Assembly: GCF_003721435.2 (NCBI RefSeq)
Contig: NZ_CP054585.1
Span: forward strand, 806,001-870,000
Direction: 5' to 3'
Origin: Halorubrum sp. CBA1229
Lineage (GTDB): Archaea; Halobacteriota; Halobacteria; Halobacteriales; Haloferacaceae
DNA: 64,000 bases
The position numbers were made by a program, and so were the translations under genes. Below, piece after piece: positions 35,094 through 45,008 of the stretch; the first letter of the stretch is position 1; each line of letters begins with the position of its first letter. Under the pieces are notes generated by a model, which worked only from the letters and a program-made list of their open reading frames with translations, made no database searches and had not been told where the DNA came from.

Positions 35094-36865
35094 TGGCGAC
35101 GGACACCGAAAACGCGAACGTTGGCGGGTTCGGCGAGGTGAGCCGGGTCCGCGGAGCCGTCTTCGAGTACCTCTCGCTGGGCGCGAGCGTGGTCGGCCTC
35201 GTCGCGCTCGGCGTGCTGCTCGTCTACGTCACGATCGACGCCTTCGACCTGGCGAGCGCCAGTCCGGAGTGGCTGCTGACGTACTTCGTCACCCTCGTCG
35301 TTCCCTTCCTCGCGTTCTGCCTGTACAGCGTGAGCGACCCGGCGGTGACCCGGCGGTCCCTCGTCGCACTCGGCGGGGGGCTCGTCGCCGTCGCGTCGAT
35401 TTTTACCGCGATCGAGGCGTTCGTCGCGTCGATCCCGCGGCTCACCTGGCAGCTCGCGTACCTCTTCGTCGTCGCCATGCCGGTCGCGGCGTACCTCGCG
35501 TACGTCGGCAGCCGCGGCCGGGTCGGCGCCGTCGGCTTCGGGCTGGTGGGCCGGCTCGTCGGCGGGATCGCGATCGGCCTCGCCGTGGGGACGCTGTTCT
35601 TAGTGTTCGACCCGCTGGTGTGGTTCCTCGCGTACACGCTCGGGGTGTTCCCGGCCGCGGCGCTGTACGCGTACGGCCGTTGGCGGCCGGCGCCGCGGGC
35701 GGCGACCGCCGCGATCCCCGTCGGCGTCGTCGGTCTGGTCGTCGCCGTGGTCCTCCGCGGCGTTGTCACCACGTACCCCTCCGACCTCATCATCTACCTC
35801 TGGACGCTCGCGGTCCCGATCGCGGTCGCCGGGGGAATCGTCGTCGCCGGCCGGGGGAGCCGGACCGCTGCGGTCGCCGCCGGCGGCGTCCCGCTCGCCG
35901 TCGCGACCGCGGGCGGCTTCCTCGCCGGGAGCGTCGGGATCCCCGGACCCACCGCGCTGATCGTGCTCGTCGTGACGGGCGTGCCGACCCTCGTCTACGT
36001 CCACCGCGCGATCGACGTCGGCGAGGGACTCGTCGGGCTGGCGCTGCCGGTCCTCCTCGTCGGTGGCGCGCTCGTCGGCGCGTTCCTCGTCGAGGCGTTC
36101 GGCTTCCCGGCGCCGAACCCGTGGCTCGACGCCGGGTTCGTCACCGAGGCGCCGTCGCGGACCGCGGCCGAAGCCGGGCTGTATCCGGCGATCGTCGGCT
36201 CGGTGATCATCATCGCGCTGGTCGCGGTGCTGTCGTTCGTGCTCGGCGTGGGGACCTCCGTCTTCTTAGAGGAGTACACGGCGGGGAGCGGCCTCGTCGG
36301 GTCGCTGACGCGGCTGCTTCAGGTGAACATCGCGAACCTCGCCGCCATCCCGTCGGTCGTGTACGGGCTGCTCGGACTGGGGCTGTTCGCGAACCTGCTC
36401 GGGTTCGGGCTCGGGACCGCGTTGACGGCCTCGCTGACACTGTCGCTCCTGATATTGCCGATCACGATCATCTCGGCGCAGGAGGCGATCCGGTCGGTCC
36501 CGGACGACCTGCGCCAGGGGTCGGACGCGATGGGCGCGACGCGCTGGCAGACGACGAAGAACGTCGTCCTCCCGGAGGCGTTACCCGGGATTCTGACCGG
36601 GACGATCCTCGCGCTCGGTCGGGCGATCGGCGAGACCGCGCCGCTCATTATGATCGGGGCGGCGACGACGGTGTTCAGCGCGCCGGACAGCCTCTTCAGT
36701 CGGCTGAGTGCGATGCCGATGCAGATCTACGCGTGGGCGAACTTCCCGCAGGCGGAGTTCCGGTACGGCGTCGTCGCGGCCGGCGTTATCACGCTGCTGA
36801 TCATCCTCATCGGCATGAACGGAACGGCGATACTGCTGCGGAACCGCGCGGAACGGGGGAACTAA
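35093..36865 (+). CDS. pstA: phosphate ABC transporter permease PstA with long N-terminal membrane extension
   Basis: 590 residues, about twice the usual PstA length. The C-terminal ~290 residues are a standard PstA domain with EAA loop ([24 protein letters not shown]) and [13 protein letters not shown]. The first ~290 residues are an extra membrane region of about eight spans in short-loop pairs ([25 protein letters not shown] and others), with no recognised domain. The extra part may sense or stabilise the transporter; such extended PstA proteins occur in some haloarchaea. Reading frame is uninterrupted, so this is not an assembly fusion. Confidence 0.92.
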   Translation: MATDTENANVGGFGEVSRVRGAVFEYLSLGASVVGLVALGVLLVYVTIDAFDLASASPEWLLTYFVTLVVPFLAFCLYSVSDPAVTRRSLVALGGGLVAVASIFTAIEAFVASIPRLTWQLAYLFVVAMPVAAYLAYVGSRGRVGAVGFGLVGRLVGGIAIGLAVGTLFLVFDPLVWFLAYTLGVFPAAALYAYGRWRPAPRAATAAIPVGVVGLVVAVVLRGVVTTYPSDLIIYLWTLAVPIAVAGGIVVAGRGSRTAAVAAGGVPLAVATAGGFLAGSVGIPGPTALIVLVVTGVPTLVYVHRAIDVGEGLVGLALPVLLVGGALVGAFLVEAFGFPAPNPWLDAGFVTEAPSRTAAEAGLYPAIVGSVIIIALVAVLSFVLGVGTSVFLEEYTAGSGLVGSLTRLLQVNIANLAAIPSVVYGLLGLGLFANLLGFGLGTALTASLTLSLLILPITIISAQEAIRSVPDDLRQGSDAMGATRWQTTKNVVLPEALPGILTGTILALGRAIGETAPLIMIGAATTVFSAPDSLFSRLSAMPMQIYAWANFPQAEFRYGVVAAGVITLLIILIGMNGTAILLRNRAERGN

Positions 36866-36866
36866 C

Positions 36867-37703
<837 letters not shown>

Positions 37704-38402
37704 ATGCCCCGCGAGAACTACCAGGAGCGGCTCGAGCAGCTCCGGAGCGACGTGGTCGCGATGGGCGACCTGGTCCTCGACCGGTACGAGACCGCCCTCC
37801 GCGCGGCCGAGACGGGCGACGACGACCTCGCCGCCGAGGTGATCGACGGCGACCACGAGATCAACGCCCGGTACCTCGAACTGGAGGAGGAGTGCACGGA
37901 GCTGCTCGCACTCCAGCAGCCCGTGGCCGGGGACCTCCGGCTGGTGACGGCGTCGTTCAAGATCATCACCGATCTCGAACGCGTCGGCGACCTGGCGACG
38001 AACATCGCCGAGTACGGCGGCGACGACGGCGGGATCCACCCGGCCGTCGACTTCCGTGAGCTCGGCGACGCGGCCGGCGAGATGGTCGCGGACGCGGTCG
38101 CGGCCTACGAGGCGTCCGACGCCGAGGCCTGTCGGGAGATCGACGCCCGGGACGACGACCTCGACGAGCGCTGCCGCCGGGCCAGCGAGGCGGTCGTGCG
38201 GAGCCTGCTCGAGGCCGACCGCGCCCGCACCGAGGCGGACGGGACCGAGGAGCCGGACCCGGACCGACTCGCGGACACGCTCGACGAGATATCCCACGCC
38301 CTGCTGGCGATCCGCGACCTCGAACGCGTCGGGGACCACGGGGTCAACATCGCCGCCCGGACGCTGTACATGATCGAGAGCGACGACGAGCTGATCTACT
38401 GA
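37704..38402 (+). CDS. phoU: phosphate signalling regulator PhoU
   Basis: 232 residues with the two three-helix repeats: RSDVVAMGDLVLDRYETALRA...ASFKIITDLERVGDLATNIAEYG and ALLAIRDLERVGDHGVNIAARTLYMIE. The paired (K/R)...DLERVGD motifs bind metal and contact PstB and phosphate-sensing partners. It starts on the base after the pstB stop and is the last intact gene of the operon. Confidence 0.95.
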   Translation: MPRENYQERLEQLRSDVVAMGDLVLDRYETALRAAETGDDDLAAEVIDGDHEINARYLELEEECTELLALQQPVAGDLRLVTASFKIITDLERVGDLATNIAEYGGDDGGIHPAVDFRELGDAAGEMVADAVAAYEASDAEACREIDARDDDLDERCRRASEAVVRSLLEADRARTEADGTEEPDPDRLADTLDEISHALLAIRDLERVGDHGVNIAARTLYMIESDDELIY

Positions 38403-38797
38403 ACGACGTCGTCGTCGAGGCGATCGCGGGGGTCGGCCTCGGCGTGAACGGACGAGAGCCGGGACACGTCTCCGAGGAGGCGCTCGCCGCCTCGGACTTC
38501 GTCGCCACGATGGGCTGTGCGACGCTGGAGCTGGACGGGGTCGACACCGACGACTGGCACCTCGACGACCCGGGCGAACGCCCGATCGAGGAGGTCCGCG
38601 CGATCCGCGACGAGGTCGAGCGCCGCGTGGTCGCCGTCTTCGACGAGCGGTTCGGCGAGGACGGCGGCGAGCGGTACGCGACCGGTCGCTTCTGGAAGGC
38701 CTCGCCGATCGAAAAATCGCCGGTCGCCGGTCTGACTCCGGCGATCCGACCGAGCCTCGAGACGGCTCGCGCGTCCGGGGACGCTACGCGTCCGTGA
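38402..38797 (+). pseudogene. N-terminally truncated ArsC/low-molecular-weight phosphatase fragment after phoU
   Basis: The frame continues from the phoU stop codon and reads NDVVVEAIAGVGLGVNGREPGHVSEE, FVATMGCATLELDG, WHLDDPGERPIEEVRAIRDEVERRVVAVFDE. This matches the C-terminal half of haloarchaeal ArsC-like low-molecular-weight phosphatases (HPEVVEAM...VVTMGC...DLDDP...EEVR.IRDEIE pattern). The N-terminal half with the catalytic Cys-x5-Arg loop is missing and no start codon exists before a GTG at 38444. The final ~50 residues after FDE are unlike the family. Most likely a deletion remnant whose 5' half was lost up to the phoU stop. Confidence 0.65.
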
Positions 38798-41072
38798 TGC
38801 TTATCTGTCGGTTGAGGTGGGAGTCGACGTAGTCGCCGTCGTACTCCCAGTTCGTGGACGGGCCCCTGCCGCCGCCGGCGGGATTGAAGGCGCGACTGAC
38901 GGCCCGCAGTCGGATCCGGTAGGCGCCCTGCTGGTAGCCGGCGGGCACCTCGAACACGACGGTCTGTTTGCGGCTCCGATCGCCGACCGACTGGTGCCAG
39001 TACGAGTACCGGTTTGACGGACCGCCGCTCGACGACGGCTGAGTCACCGGCGGATTCCGGCCGCAGCCGTGCGCCGACGCTCGAACGCTCCGGAAGTGTT
39101 CGCCCCACGCTCTGAAGGACACGCGGATACCGATGTCTTCCCCGGCCGGTCGCTCGATCCGCGGACACGACTCGGTGATGTCGTTGTCCCACTCCTCGGG
39201 CCGTTCCGACATCGGTCCCCAAGCGAGGTCGGTGAGCTCGAGGTCCGGCGCCCGGTTGTCGACCGTGATCGTCGAGGCGGGCGAAGTCGACAGAGGTTCC
39301 ATGTCCGAGTCGGCGAGCTGGAGCCGCACCTCGTAGGTTCCGTTCCGGTAGCCGCGGGTGTTCCAGTTCAGCACCCAGAACGGGAACAACAGCGGGTTGT
39401 CGTTGAGCGTCTCGCCGTAGCACGACTCCAGATACGGCACATCGAGGATCGGGTACCAGCCGTCGGTCCCGGTCGGCTGCACGTGAACCGGGTCGCGGCC
39501 GATCGCCGGCACGTGCCACTCGTGGCCGGTGAACGGTCGCTCGGAGCCCCCCTCGTAGGAGTACAGCACCCGGTAGTAGGCCGCCTCCTCGAAGCGGTGA
39601 CAGCCGTGTAGCTGTAGCGTTCCGGCGAACGGGGCGGTGCCGTCGGGCCGGCCGGTGGACGAGCCGGGCGGTTTCGGGCGGTTGATCCGCCGGGCGTAGC
39701 CGGTGGCGTCGTCGTAGATCGGGCTCCGGGTCGGCATCAGACCGATGGACTCGATGGACGGCGTCTCGCACTCGACGTTCTCGGGCGTGAGCCCGTCGCA
39801 GGTCGGGATCGAGTTCGCGTTGTCGTCGGCGACGAGGTCGACGTCCAGGGAGCCGCCCTCGTCCCAGCGGACGTCGAAGTACCCCTCCGAGTAGATCGTC
39901 TCCGGCGTCCCGTCGCCGTCGACGTCCTGCGTGACGCGGAAGGTGATGTCGGGCACGTCGACGATGGTCCGCCACTCCGGCACGGACACGTCCCGACACC
40001 GGAGGAATGGACCGGCAAGCCGGTCGGGGTCGATCGCGGCGAGGATCTCGGAATCGACAGGGATCTCGTCCCCGAGCAGTTCGACTCGTTCGTCGGGATC
40101 CGGGCGGGCGAACCCCTTCGGCAGCGGCGGCTCGGGGGGGTCGGGAAACGCCGGCCGATCGAGTAGCGCCGCGGTCTCGGGCTCGAGATCGCCGAACGCA
40201 CCGCGCTCGGAGCCCGCGCCGAGCCGCAGCGCGATGTCCTCGCCGACGAGCTCGGCCGTGCGCTCGAACGCGCCCGGATCGAACAGCCGCCCGGGCCGGG
40301 GGGACGGGTCGGGTCGCGGCCGCGGAGACGGATCGGGTCGCGGTCGGGGGTCCGGCGGGATCACCGGGTCCGGGAACACCTCGGGCCGTTCGAGCACGTC
40401 CCGGAGCCGGGGACGGGCTATCTCGGGGAGACAGACGCGTTCGCGGCGGAAGCTGAGGACGCGGTCGATGTCCCAGCGCGGGACGTGGACGCAGAACTCC
40501 CCGCACTCGTTGGTCGTCGTCGTCGCGACCGTCTCCCGCGTGCAGTCGAACGGGAAGAACCAGCCGTAGCCGAGGTCCGACGGGAAATAAGAGAGGAACG
40601 AGCAGTCGGTGTCCTCGACGTGGACGGTCGCGTTCGGGACGGGATGGTACTCGTCGGTTTCCGCATCGTAGGTGACGACGCGTCCGCAGACCCGCCGGAA
40701 GCCCAGCAGGTCGGGATCGATCGCGAACTCCAGCTGGTCGCGAACGTCGAGGGCCGTCGATCCCTCCAGATCCAGCGGCACGTCGTCGGACAGCGTTCGG
40801 ATGTGGTGCAGTTGTCGATCGGTCACTCGCCAGTCGTCCGGCGTGACGGCGTTGGGCTGTTTCACCGCGACGCGGTCGTCGGCGGCCGGACTGACTGTCG
40901 CTTTGATGTCGCGAGCGAGGATGTCGTCGAACATCGCGACGTCCCGGAGGTCTTCCTCCGTGGCCGCCTCCAGGTCGTCGAGCGTCTCGTAGCCGGCGAC
41001 GCGGAGCGCCTTCGCTCGCTTGGGGCCGATACCAGGGATCTTCTCCAGTTCGGGTGGGTCGTTTGTGGACAT
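38784..41072 (-). CDS. large helix-hairpin-helix protein with carboxypeptidase-like beta domains
   Basis: 762 residues from the ATG at 41072 (MSTNDPPELEKIPGIGPKRAKALR). Residues ~5-55 are a helix-hairpin-helix DNA/RNA-binding or Rad51-like domain. The bulk has no signal peptide: around residues 130-240 a beta-rich segment (NATVHVEDTDCSFLSYFPSD, CGEFCVHVPRWDIDRVLSFRRERVC) that I recall from large bacterial proteins of unknown role, then a Pro/Arg/Asp repeat linker, and two further beta domains to the C-terminus. The upstream 41073-41235 is strikingly AT-rich. Candidate acquired gene; function unknown. Its end overlaps the phosphatase fragment tail-to-tail. Confidence 0.8.
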   Translation of the reverse strand: MSTNDPPELEKIPGIGPKRAKALRVAGYETLDDLEAATEEDLRDVAMFDDILARDIKATVSPAADDRVAVKQPNAVTPDDWRVTDRQLHHIRTLSDDVPLDLEGSTALDVRDQLEFAIDPDLLGFRRVCGRVVTYDAETDEYHPVPNATVHVEDTDCSFLSYFPSDLGYGWFFPFDCTRETVATTTTNECGEFCVHVPRWDIDRVLSFRRERVCLPEIARPRLRDVLERPEVFPDPVIPPDPRPRPDPSPRPRPDPSPRPGRLFDPGAFERTAELVGEDIALRLGAGSERGAFGDLEPETAALLDRPAFPDPPEPPLPKGFARPDPDERVELLGDEIPVDSEILAAIDPDRLAGPFLRCRDVSVPEWRTIVDVPDITFRVTQDVDGDGTPETIYSEGYFDVRWDEGGSLDVDLVADDNANSIPTCDGLTPENVECETPSIESIGLMPTRSPIYDDATGYARRINRPKPPGSSTGRPDGTAPFAGTLQLHGCHRFEEAAYYRVLYSYEGGSERPFTGHEWHVPAIGRDPVHVQPTGTDGWYPILDVPYLESCYGETLNDNPLLFPFWVLNWNTRGYRNGTYEVRLQLADSDMEPLSTSPASTITVDNRAPDLELTDLAWGPMSERPEEWDNDITESCPRIERPAGEDIGIRVSFRAWGEHFRSVRASAHGCGRNPPVTQPSSSGGPSNRYSYWHQSVGDRSRKQTVVFEVPAGYQQGAYRIRLRAVSRAFNPAGGGRGPSTNWEYDGDYVDSHLNRQISITDA

Positions 41073-41235
41073 TACGGACACCCTTGGTCCTGTATCCGAC
41101 AGGACGATAAGTAAATATATTTTAATGACATATATTTTTAACCCAAAATGAGACATACAACATACCGAGCGTTCGAAATTGAGACCGTCGCGACGCCGAC
41201 GGCCGGCGGACGCGTGCCCCGAGGTCGACGAACGC
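41073..41235 (-). promoter_or_regulatory. AT-rich promoter region of the helix-hairpin-helix gene
   Basis: The stretch 41100-41150 is nearly all A/T (for example AAATATATTTTAATGAC), unlike the flanks. It lies upstream of the minus-strand start at 41072 and holds several TATA-like elements. No second gene seen. Confidence 0.5.
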
Positions 41236-42135
41236 TTACTCCGGTTCGGCCCGAATCCGCACTTCGATGCCGTCGCCGTCGATAACCGCGATCCCGCCCT
41301 CCCGCTCCTCGACGGCGAACTCGACGGCGCCGTCGGACGCGACCGCGTCGAGTCGGGTCCGCACCGCGTCGAGCGCGGCGTCGTCCGGCACGACTACCTC
41401 GAACCACGCGAGCCCGTGCCCGGACGCCGGCCTCGTCCGGCCCCGCCACGTGTTCGCGCCGAGGTGGTGGTGGTAGCCGCCGGCGGCGACGAACCGGACG
41501 TCGGGTCCGGTCATGCCGACCTCGAAGCCGAGCCCGTCGACGTACACAGCCTCGAACGCCGACAGCGACGTGACCTCGAGGTGGACGTGGCCGACGTCGG
41601 TGCCGGGCGGGACGCGGTCGACGGACGAGTCCGACGCCTCCCCCGACTCCCCGCCCGCCGCCGCGGCGACCTCCTCGACGTCGAGCGGCTCGGTCGCCAT
41701 CCGGACCGTGTCGTCGTCGGCGAGCGGCCACTCCTCGCGGGAGCGGTCGCGGTAGATCTCCACGCCGTTCCCCTCCGGGTCGTCGAGGTAGAGCGCCTCG
41801 CTGACGAGGTGGTCGGAGGCGCCGTCGAGCCGCCAGCGGTCGCGCACCCGGCCCAGCGCCTCGCCGAGCGCGGCTCGGGAGGGGACCCGGAACGCCGTGT
41901 GAAAGAGTCCGGCGTCGGTGGGGCCGCGCTCGGGGGCGTCCGGGTCGCGTCGCAGGACGAGCAGCTCCTCGTCGCCGACGCCGAGGACGGCCTCGTCGCC
42001 GTCGCGGTCGAGGACCGCGAGGCCGACGACGTCGCGGTAGAAGGCGGTCGTCTCGCCGAGGTCGGCGACGCGGAGCGCGGCGCGGCCGATCCGCGTCCCG
42101 GCCGGGAGGCGGTCGGCGTGAGGATCACCGGTCAT
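41236..42135 (-). CDS. two-domain VOC (glyoxalase/extradiol dioxygenase) protein
   Basis: 299 residues from the ATG at 42135 (MTGDPHADRLPAGTRIGRAALRVADL). Two paired vicinal-oxygen-chelate modules: RIGRAALRVADLGETTAFYRDVVGL...FHTAFRVPSR...YLDDPEGNGVEIYRD and VGHVHLEVTSLSAFEAVYVDGLGFE...HHLGANTW...FEVVVPDDA. Metal ligands resemble His/His/Glu of catechol-2,3-dioxygenase-like enzymes. It may act on an aromatic or a glyoxal-like substrate; the substrate is not predictable. The alternative start 55 codons upstream is a shadow-like Arg/Ser run. Confidence 0.88.
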   Translation of the reverse strand: MTGDPHADRLPAGTRIGRAALRVADLGETTAFYRDVVGLAVLDRDGDEAVLGVGDEELLVLRRDPDAPERGPTDAGLFHTAFRVPSRAALGEALGRVRDRWRLDGASDHLVSEALYLDDPEGNGVEIYRDRSREEWPLADDDTVRMATEPLDVEEVAAAAGGESGEASDSSVDRVPPGTDVGHVHLEVTSLSAFEAVYVDGLGFEVGMTGPDVRFVAAGGYHHHLGANTWRGRTRPASGHGLAWFEVVVPDDAALDAVRTRLDAVASDGAVEFAVEEREGGIAVIDGDGIEVRIRAEPE

Positions 42136-42271
42136 ACCTCTACTGAGGGGCGCCGCGCGTTCAACGCGTCGGTCGCGGAAGCCGGGGTCCGGGGATCCGC
42201 CCGCGATCGGGTCGGCGAATCCCACCCGATCGTCCGTTAGAGTCAAGCGGTGGGGCGACGCAGTACCCGAC

Positions 42272-42691
42272 ATGAGCGTCGAACAGGAGGAGCGGGCCAT
42301 CCGGTGTCTGGTCGCGAAGGTCGGGCTCGACGGCCACGATCGGGGCGCACACGTGATCGCGCGGGCGTTCCGCGACGCCGGCTTCGAGGTCGTCTACTCC
42401 GGGCTCCACCGCGCGCCCGAGGACATCGTGCAGGCGGCGGTCCAAGAGGACGTCGACGTGCTCGGGATCTCGATCCTCTCGGGCGCGCACAACACCCTCG
42501 TGCCGAAGGTGATAGAGGGGTTAAAAGAGTACGACGCCTTCGAGGACACCCTCATCCTAGTCGGCGGGATCATCCCCGACGACGACGAGGACGAGCTCAA
42601 GGAGCTCGGCGTCGCCGAGGTGTTCGGGCCGGGCACGCCGATGGAGGAGACGATCGAGTTCATCCGGAACAACGTGCCGGAGCGAGCGTAG
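42272..42691 (+). CDS. methylmalonyl-CoA mutase cobalamin-binding subunit
   Basis: 139 residues. The B12-binding signature DGHDRGAHVIARAFRDAGFEVVYSG and SILSGAHNTL (D-x-H-x2-G...SxL...GG) is present, and the domain is close to its normal length of ~135. It is the small, separately encoded B12 subunit of the archaeal mutase that interconverts methylmalonyl- and succinyl-CoA; the large catalytic subunit is not in the window. Followed directly by meaB. Confidence 0.93.
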   Translation: MSVEQEERAIRCLVAKVGLDGHDRGAHVIARAFRDAGFEVVYSGLHRAPEDIVQAAVQEDVDVLGISILSGAHNTLVPKVIEGLKEYDAFEDTLILVGGIIPDDDEDELKELGVAEVFGPGTPMEETIEFIRNNVPERA

Positions 42692-43822
42692 ATGGACGGG
42701 CCGCAACGCGACGGGTCGGCGGCGGGAGCCCCGGAGCTGGACGACCGCGACGCCGAGCTCGTCGAGGAGCTGCTCGCCGGGAGCCACCGGGCGCTCGCCC
42801 GCGTCATCACCCGGATCGAGGACCGCGCCGCTGGCCACCGGGCGATCGTCTCCGCGCTCCACGAGCACACCGGCGGCGCGGACGTGATCGGGATCACGGG
42901 CTCGCCCGGCGCCGGGAAGTCGACGCTCGTCGACAAGCTGGCGGCCGCCTACCGCGAGCGCGGCGACACCGTCGGCGTCGTCGCGGTCGACCCCTCCTCG
43001 CCGTACACCGGCGGCGCCGTGCTCGGGGACCGGATCCGGATGGGATCGAACGTCGGCGACATGGACGTCTTCTTCCGGTCGATGAGCGCGCGCGGCCAGC
43101 TCGGCGGGCTCTCGATGGCGACCGCGGACGCCGTGAAGGCGCTCGACGCCTTCGGGAAGGACGTCGTCGTCATCGAGACGGTCGGCGCCGGCCAGAACGA
43201 GGTCGACGTGGTGCGGACCGCCGACACGGTCGCGGTACTCGTCCAGCCCGGCTCCGGCGACGACGTGCAGACGCTGAAGGCCGGCATCTTAGAGATCGGC
43301 GACGTGTTCGTCGTCAACAAGGCCGACATGGACGGCGCGGAGCGCACCCTCGCCGAGCTAGAGGAGATGGTCCACCGGCGCGAGGGACCGACGAAGGGGC
43401 TGGAGACGGGCCATCACGGGTTCGACGCGCCGGAGCACCCGGACGACCCGGATCGCTTCGACGACTCGGGCGACTCCGAGGGCGACGGCGACTCGGACGC
43501 CGACGAGTGGACCCCCGAGGTGCTCCGGACGGTCGCGAACACGGGCGAGGGCGTCGACGAGCTGATCGCGGCGTTCGACGCCCACGCCGCGCACCTCCGG
43601 GAGTCGGGCGAGATCGAGGCGACGAAGCGCCGGCGCTACGCCGAGGAGATCCGGACGCTCGTGCGCTCGGACGTCGGCGCGCTGGCGGCCGACGAGATCG
43701 AACGGCGCGGCGGGGTCGACCGGCTCGCCGAGGCGGTCCGCCGGCGCGAGACCGACCCGTACAGCGTCGCCGCCGAGGTCGTCGCCCCCATCGTCGACTG
43801 CGTAGAAACGGACCGGGAGTAA
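42692..43822 (+). CDS. meaB: methylmalonyl-CoA mutase-associated GTPase MeaB
   Basis: 376 residues beginning on the base after the mutase subunit stop. Walker A GITGSPGAGKSTLVDKLA, switch regions VAVDPSSPYTGGAVLGDRIRM and VIETVGAGQNEVDVV, and NKAD guanine motif FVVNKADMDGAE are complete. An acidic insert (about residues 235-275, rich in Asp/Glu/Ser) is unusual but in frame. MeaB gates cobalamin loading and protects the mutase from inactivation. Confidence 0.95.
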   Translation: MDGPQRDGSAAGAPELDDRDAELVEELLAGSHRALARVITRIEDRAAGHRAIVSALHEHTGGADVIGITGSPGAGKSTLVDKLAAAYRERGDTVGVVAVDPSSPYTGGAVLGDRIRMGSNVGDMDVFFRSMSARGQLGGLSMATADAVKALDAFGKDVVVIETVGAGQNEVDVVRTADTVAVLVQPGSGDDVQTLKAGILEIGDVFVVNKADMDGAERTLAELEEMVHRREGPTKGLETGHHGFDAPEHPDDPDRFDDSGDSEGDGDSDADEWTPEVLRTVANTGEGVDELIAAFDAHAAHLRESGEIEATKRRRYAEEIRTLVRSDVGALAADEIERRGGVDRLAEAVRRRETDPYSVAAEVVAPIVDCVETDRE

Positions 43823-43931
43823 CCGACCGAGCGGCGACGGCCGGGCAGCAACGGGCGGGCGGCGACGGACGGCGGCGCGACCGCCCGGTCGGGCCACGAG
43901 GTATAAGTCGCCAGCGGACCAACAGGTTTCC

Positions 43932-44888
43932 ATGAAGCTCAGGAACCTCGCCGGGACCGCCCTCCTCGGCGTCGGCGCGCTCGCCGCCCTCAACACCGGG
44001 CTCCGGTACGAGGGAGAGCTAGAGGCCCCGCTCGACGGCGACGACGGCGTCTTCCGCTGGCGCGGGATGGACGTGGCGTTCACCGAGGCGGGAGACCCGG
44101 ACGACCCGGACCTCGCGCTGCTCCACGGGATCAACGCCGCCGGCTCCTCCGGCGAGTGGCGCGCGGTGTTCGACGACCTGGCGGCCGACTACCACGTGAT
44201 CGCGCCGGACTTCCCGGGGTACGGCCGCTCCGACCGGCCGCCGCTGCGGTACTCCGCCGCGCTGTACGAGGACTTCGTCCGGGACTTCCTCGCCGACCTC
44301 CACGAGCCGGCCGTCGTCGCCTCGTCGCTGTCGGCCGCGTACGCCGCCTCGGCGGCGACCGGGGAGGGCTCGGGGGACGACGGCGTCGGCCTGCGCGGCT
44401 TCGTCGGCGTCTGTCCGACGAGCACCGCGGGGCCGAGCCCGCCGAAGTCGTGGCTCCGCGAGCTGCTCCGGTCCCCGCTGGTCGGGGACGCGCTGTTCAA
44501 CGTCATCGCGTCGAAGCCGTCGATCCGGTACTTCAACGCCGACCACGGCTACGACGATCCGACGAACCCGAGCGAGGAGTGGACCGACTACGAGTGGCGG
44601 ACGACCCACGTCGAGAACGCCCGGTTCGCGCCGGCCTCCTTCGTCTCCGGCTACCTCAACAGCGACCTCGACCTGGCGGCCGCGCTCGCCGACCTCGACG
44701 TGCCGCCGACGATCGTCTGGGGGCGCGAGGCCGAGGTGAGCCCCCTCGCGGACGGCCGCGACCTCGCCGACGAGTCCGGCGCGCGGCTCGTCGTCTTCGA
44801 CCGCGCGCGGCTGCTCCCGCACGTCGAACACCCGGACCGGTTCGTCGAGACCGTCCGAGAGAGCCTCGTCGCGGGCGCGACCGCCTGA
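43932..44888 (+). CDS. alpha/beta hydrolase
   Basis: 318 residues, starts MKLRNLAGTALLGVGALAALN with one N-terminal hydrophobic segment (possible membrane anchor or signal). The core is a standard alpha/beta hydrolase: oxyanion motif LLHGINAAGSSGEW, nucleophile elbow VVASSLSAAY (Ser in a non-Gly elbow S-S-L-S), and a late His in RLLPHVEHPDRF. The substrate is unknown; the family includes esterases, haloalkane dehalogenases and carboxymethylesterases. A TATAAG about 30 nt upstream marks its own promoter. Confidence 0.88.
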   Translation: MKLRNLAGTALLGVGALAALNTGLRYEGELEAPLDGDDGVFRWRGMDVAFTEAGDPDDPDLALLHGINAAGSSGEWRAVFDDLAADYHVIAPDFPGYGRSDRPPLRYSAALYEDFVRDFLADLHEPAVVASSLSAAYAASAATGEGSGDDGVGLRGFVGVCPTSTAGPSPPKSWLRELLRSPLVGDALFNVIASKPSIRYFNADHGYDDPTNPSEEWTDYEWRTTHVENARFAPASFVSGYLNSDLDLAAALADLDVPPTIVWGREAEVSPLADGRDLADESGARLVVFDRARLLPHVEHPDRFVETVRESLVAGATA

Positions 44889-45008
44889 GACGAGGCTCTC
44901 GCGCACCGGACGCCGGGACCGCCCTCGCGTCGAATAGGTCGGGATCCCAGTATCAGACCTGAGCATCGGGGAGGAATCGGTTTAGGCGGGGGTCGCCGAC
45001 GCGGAGAT

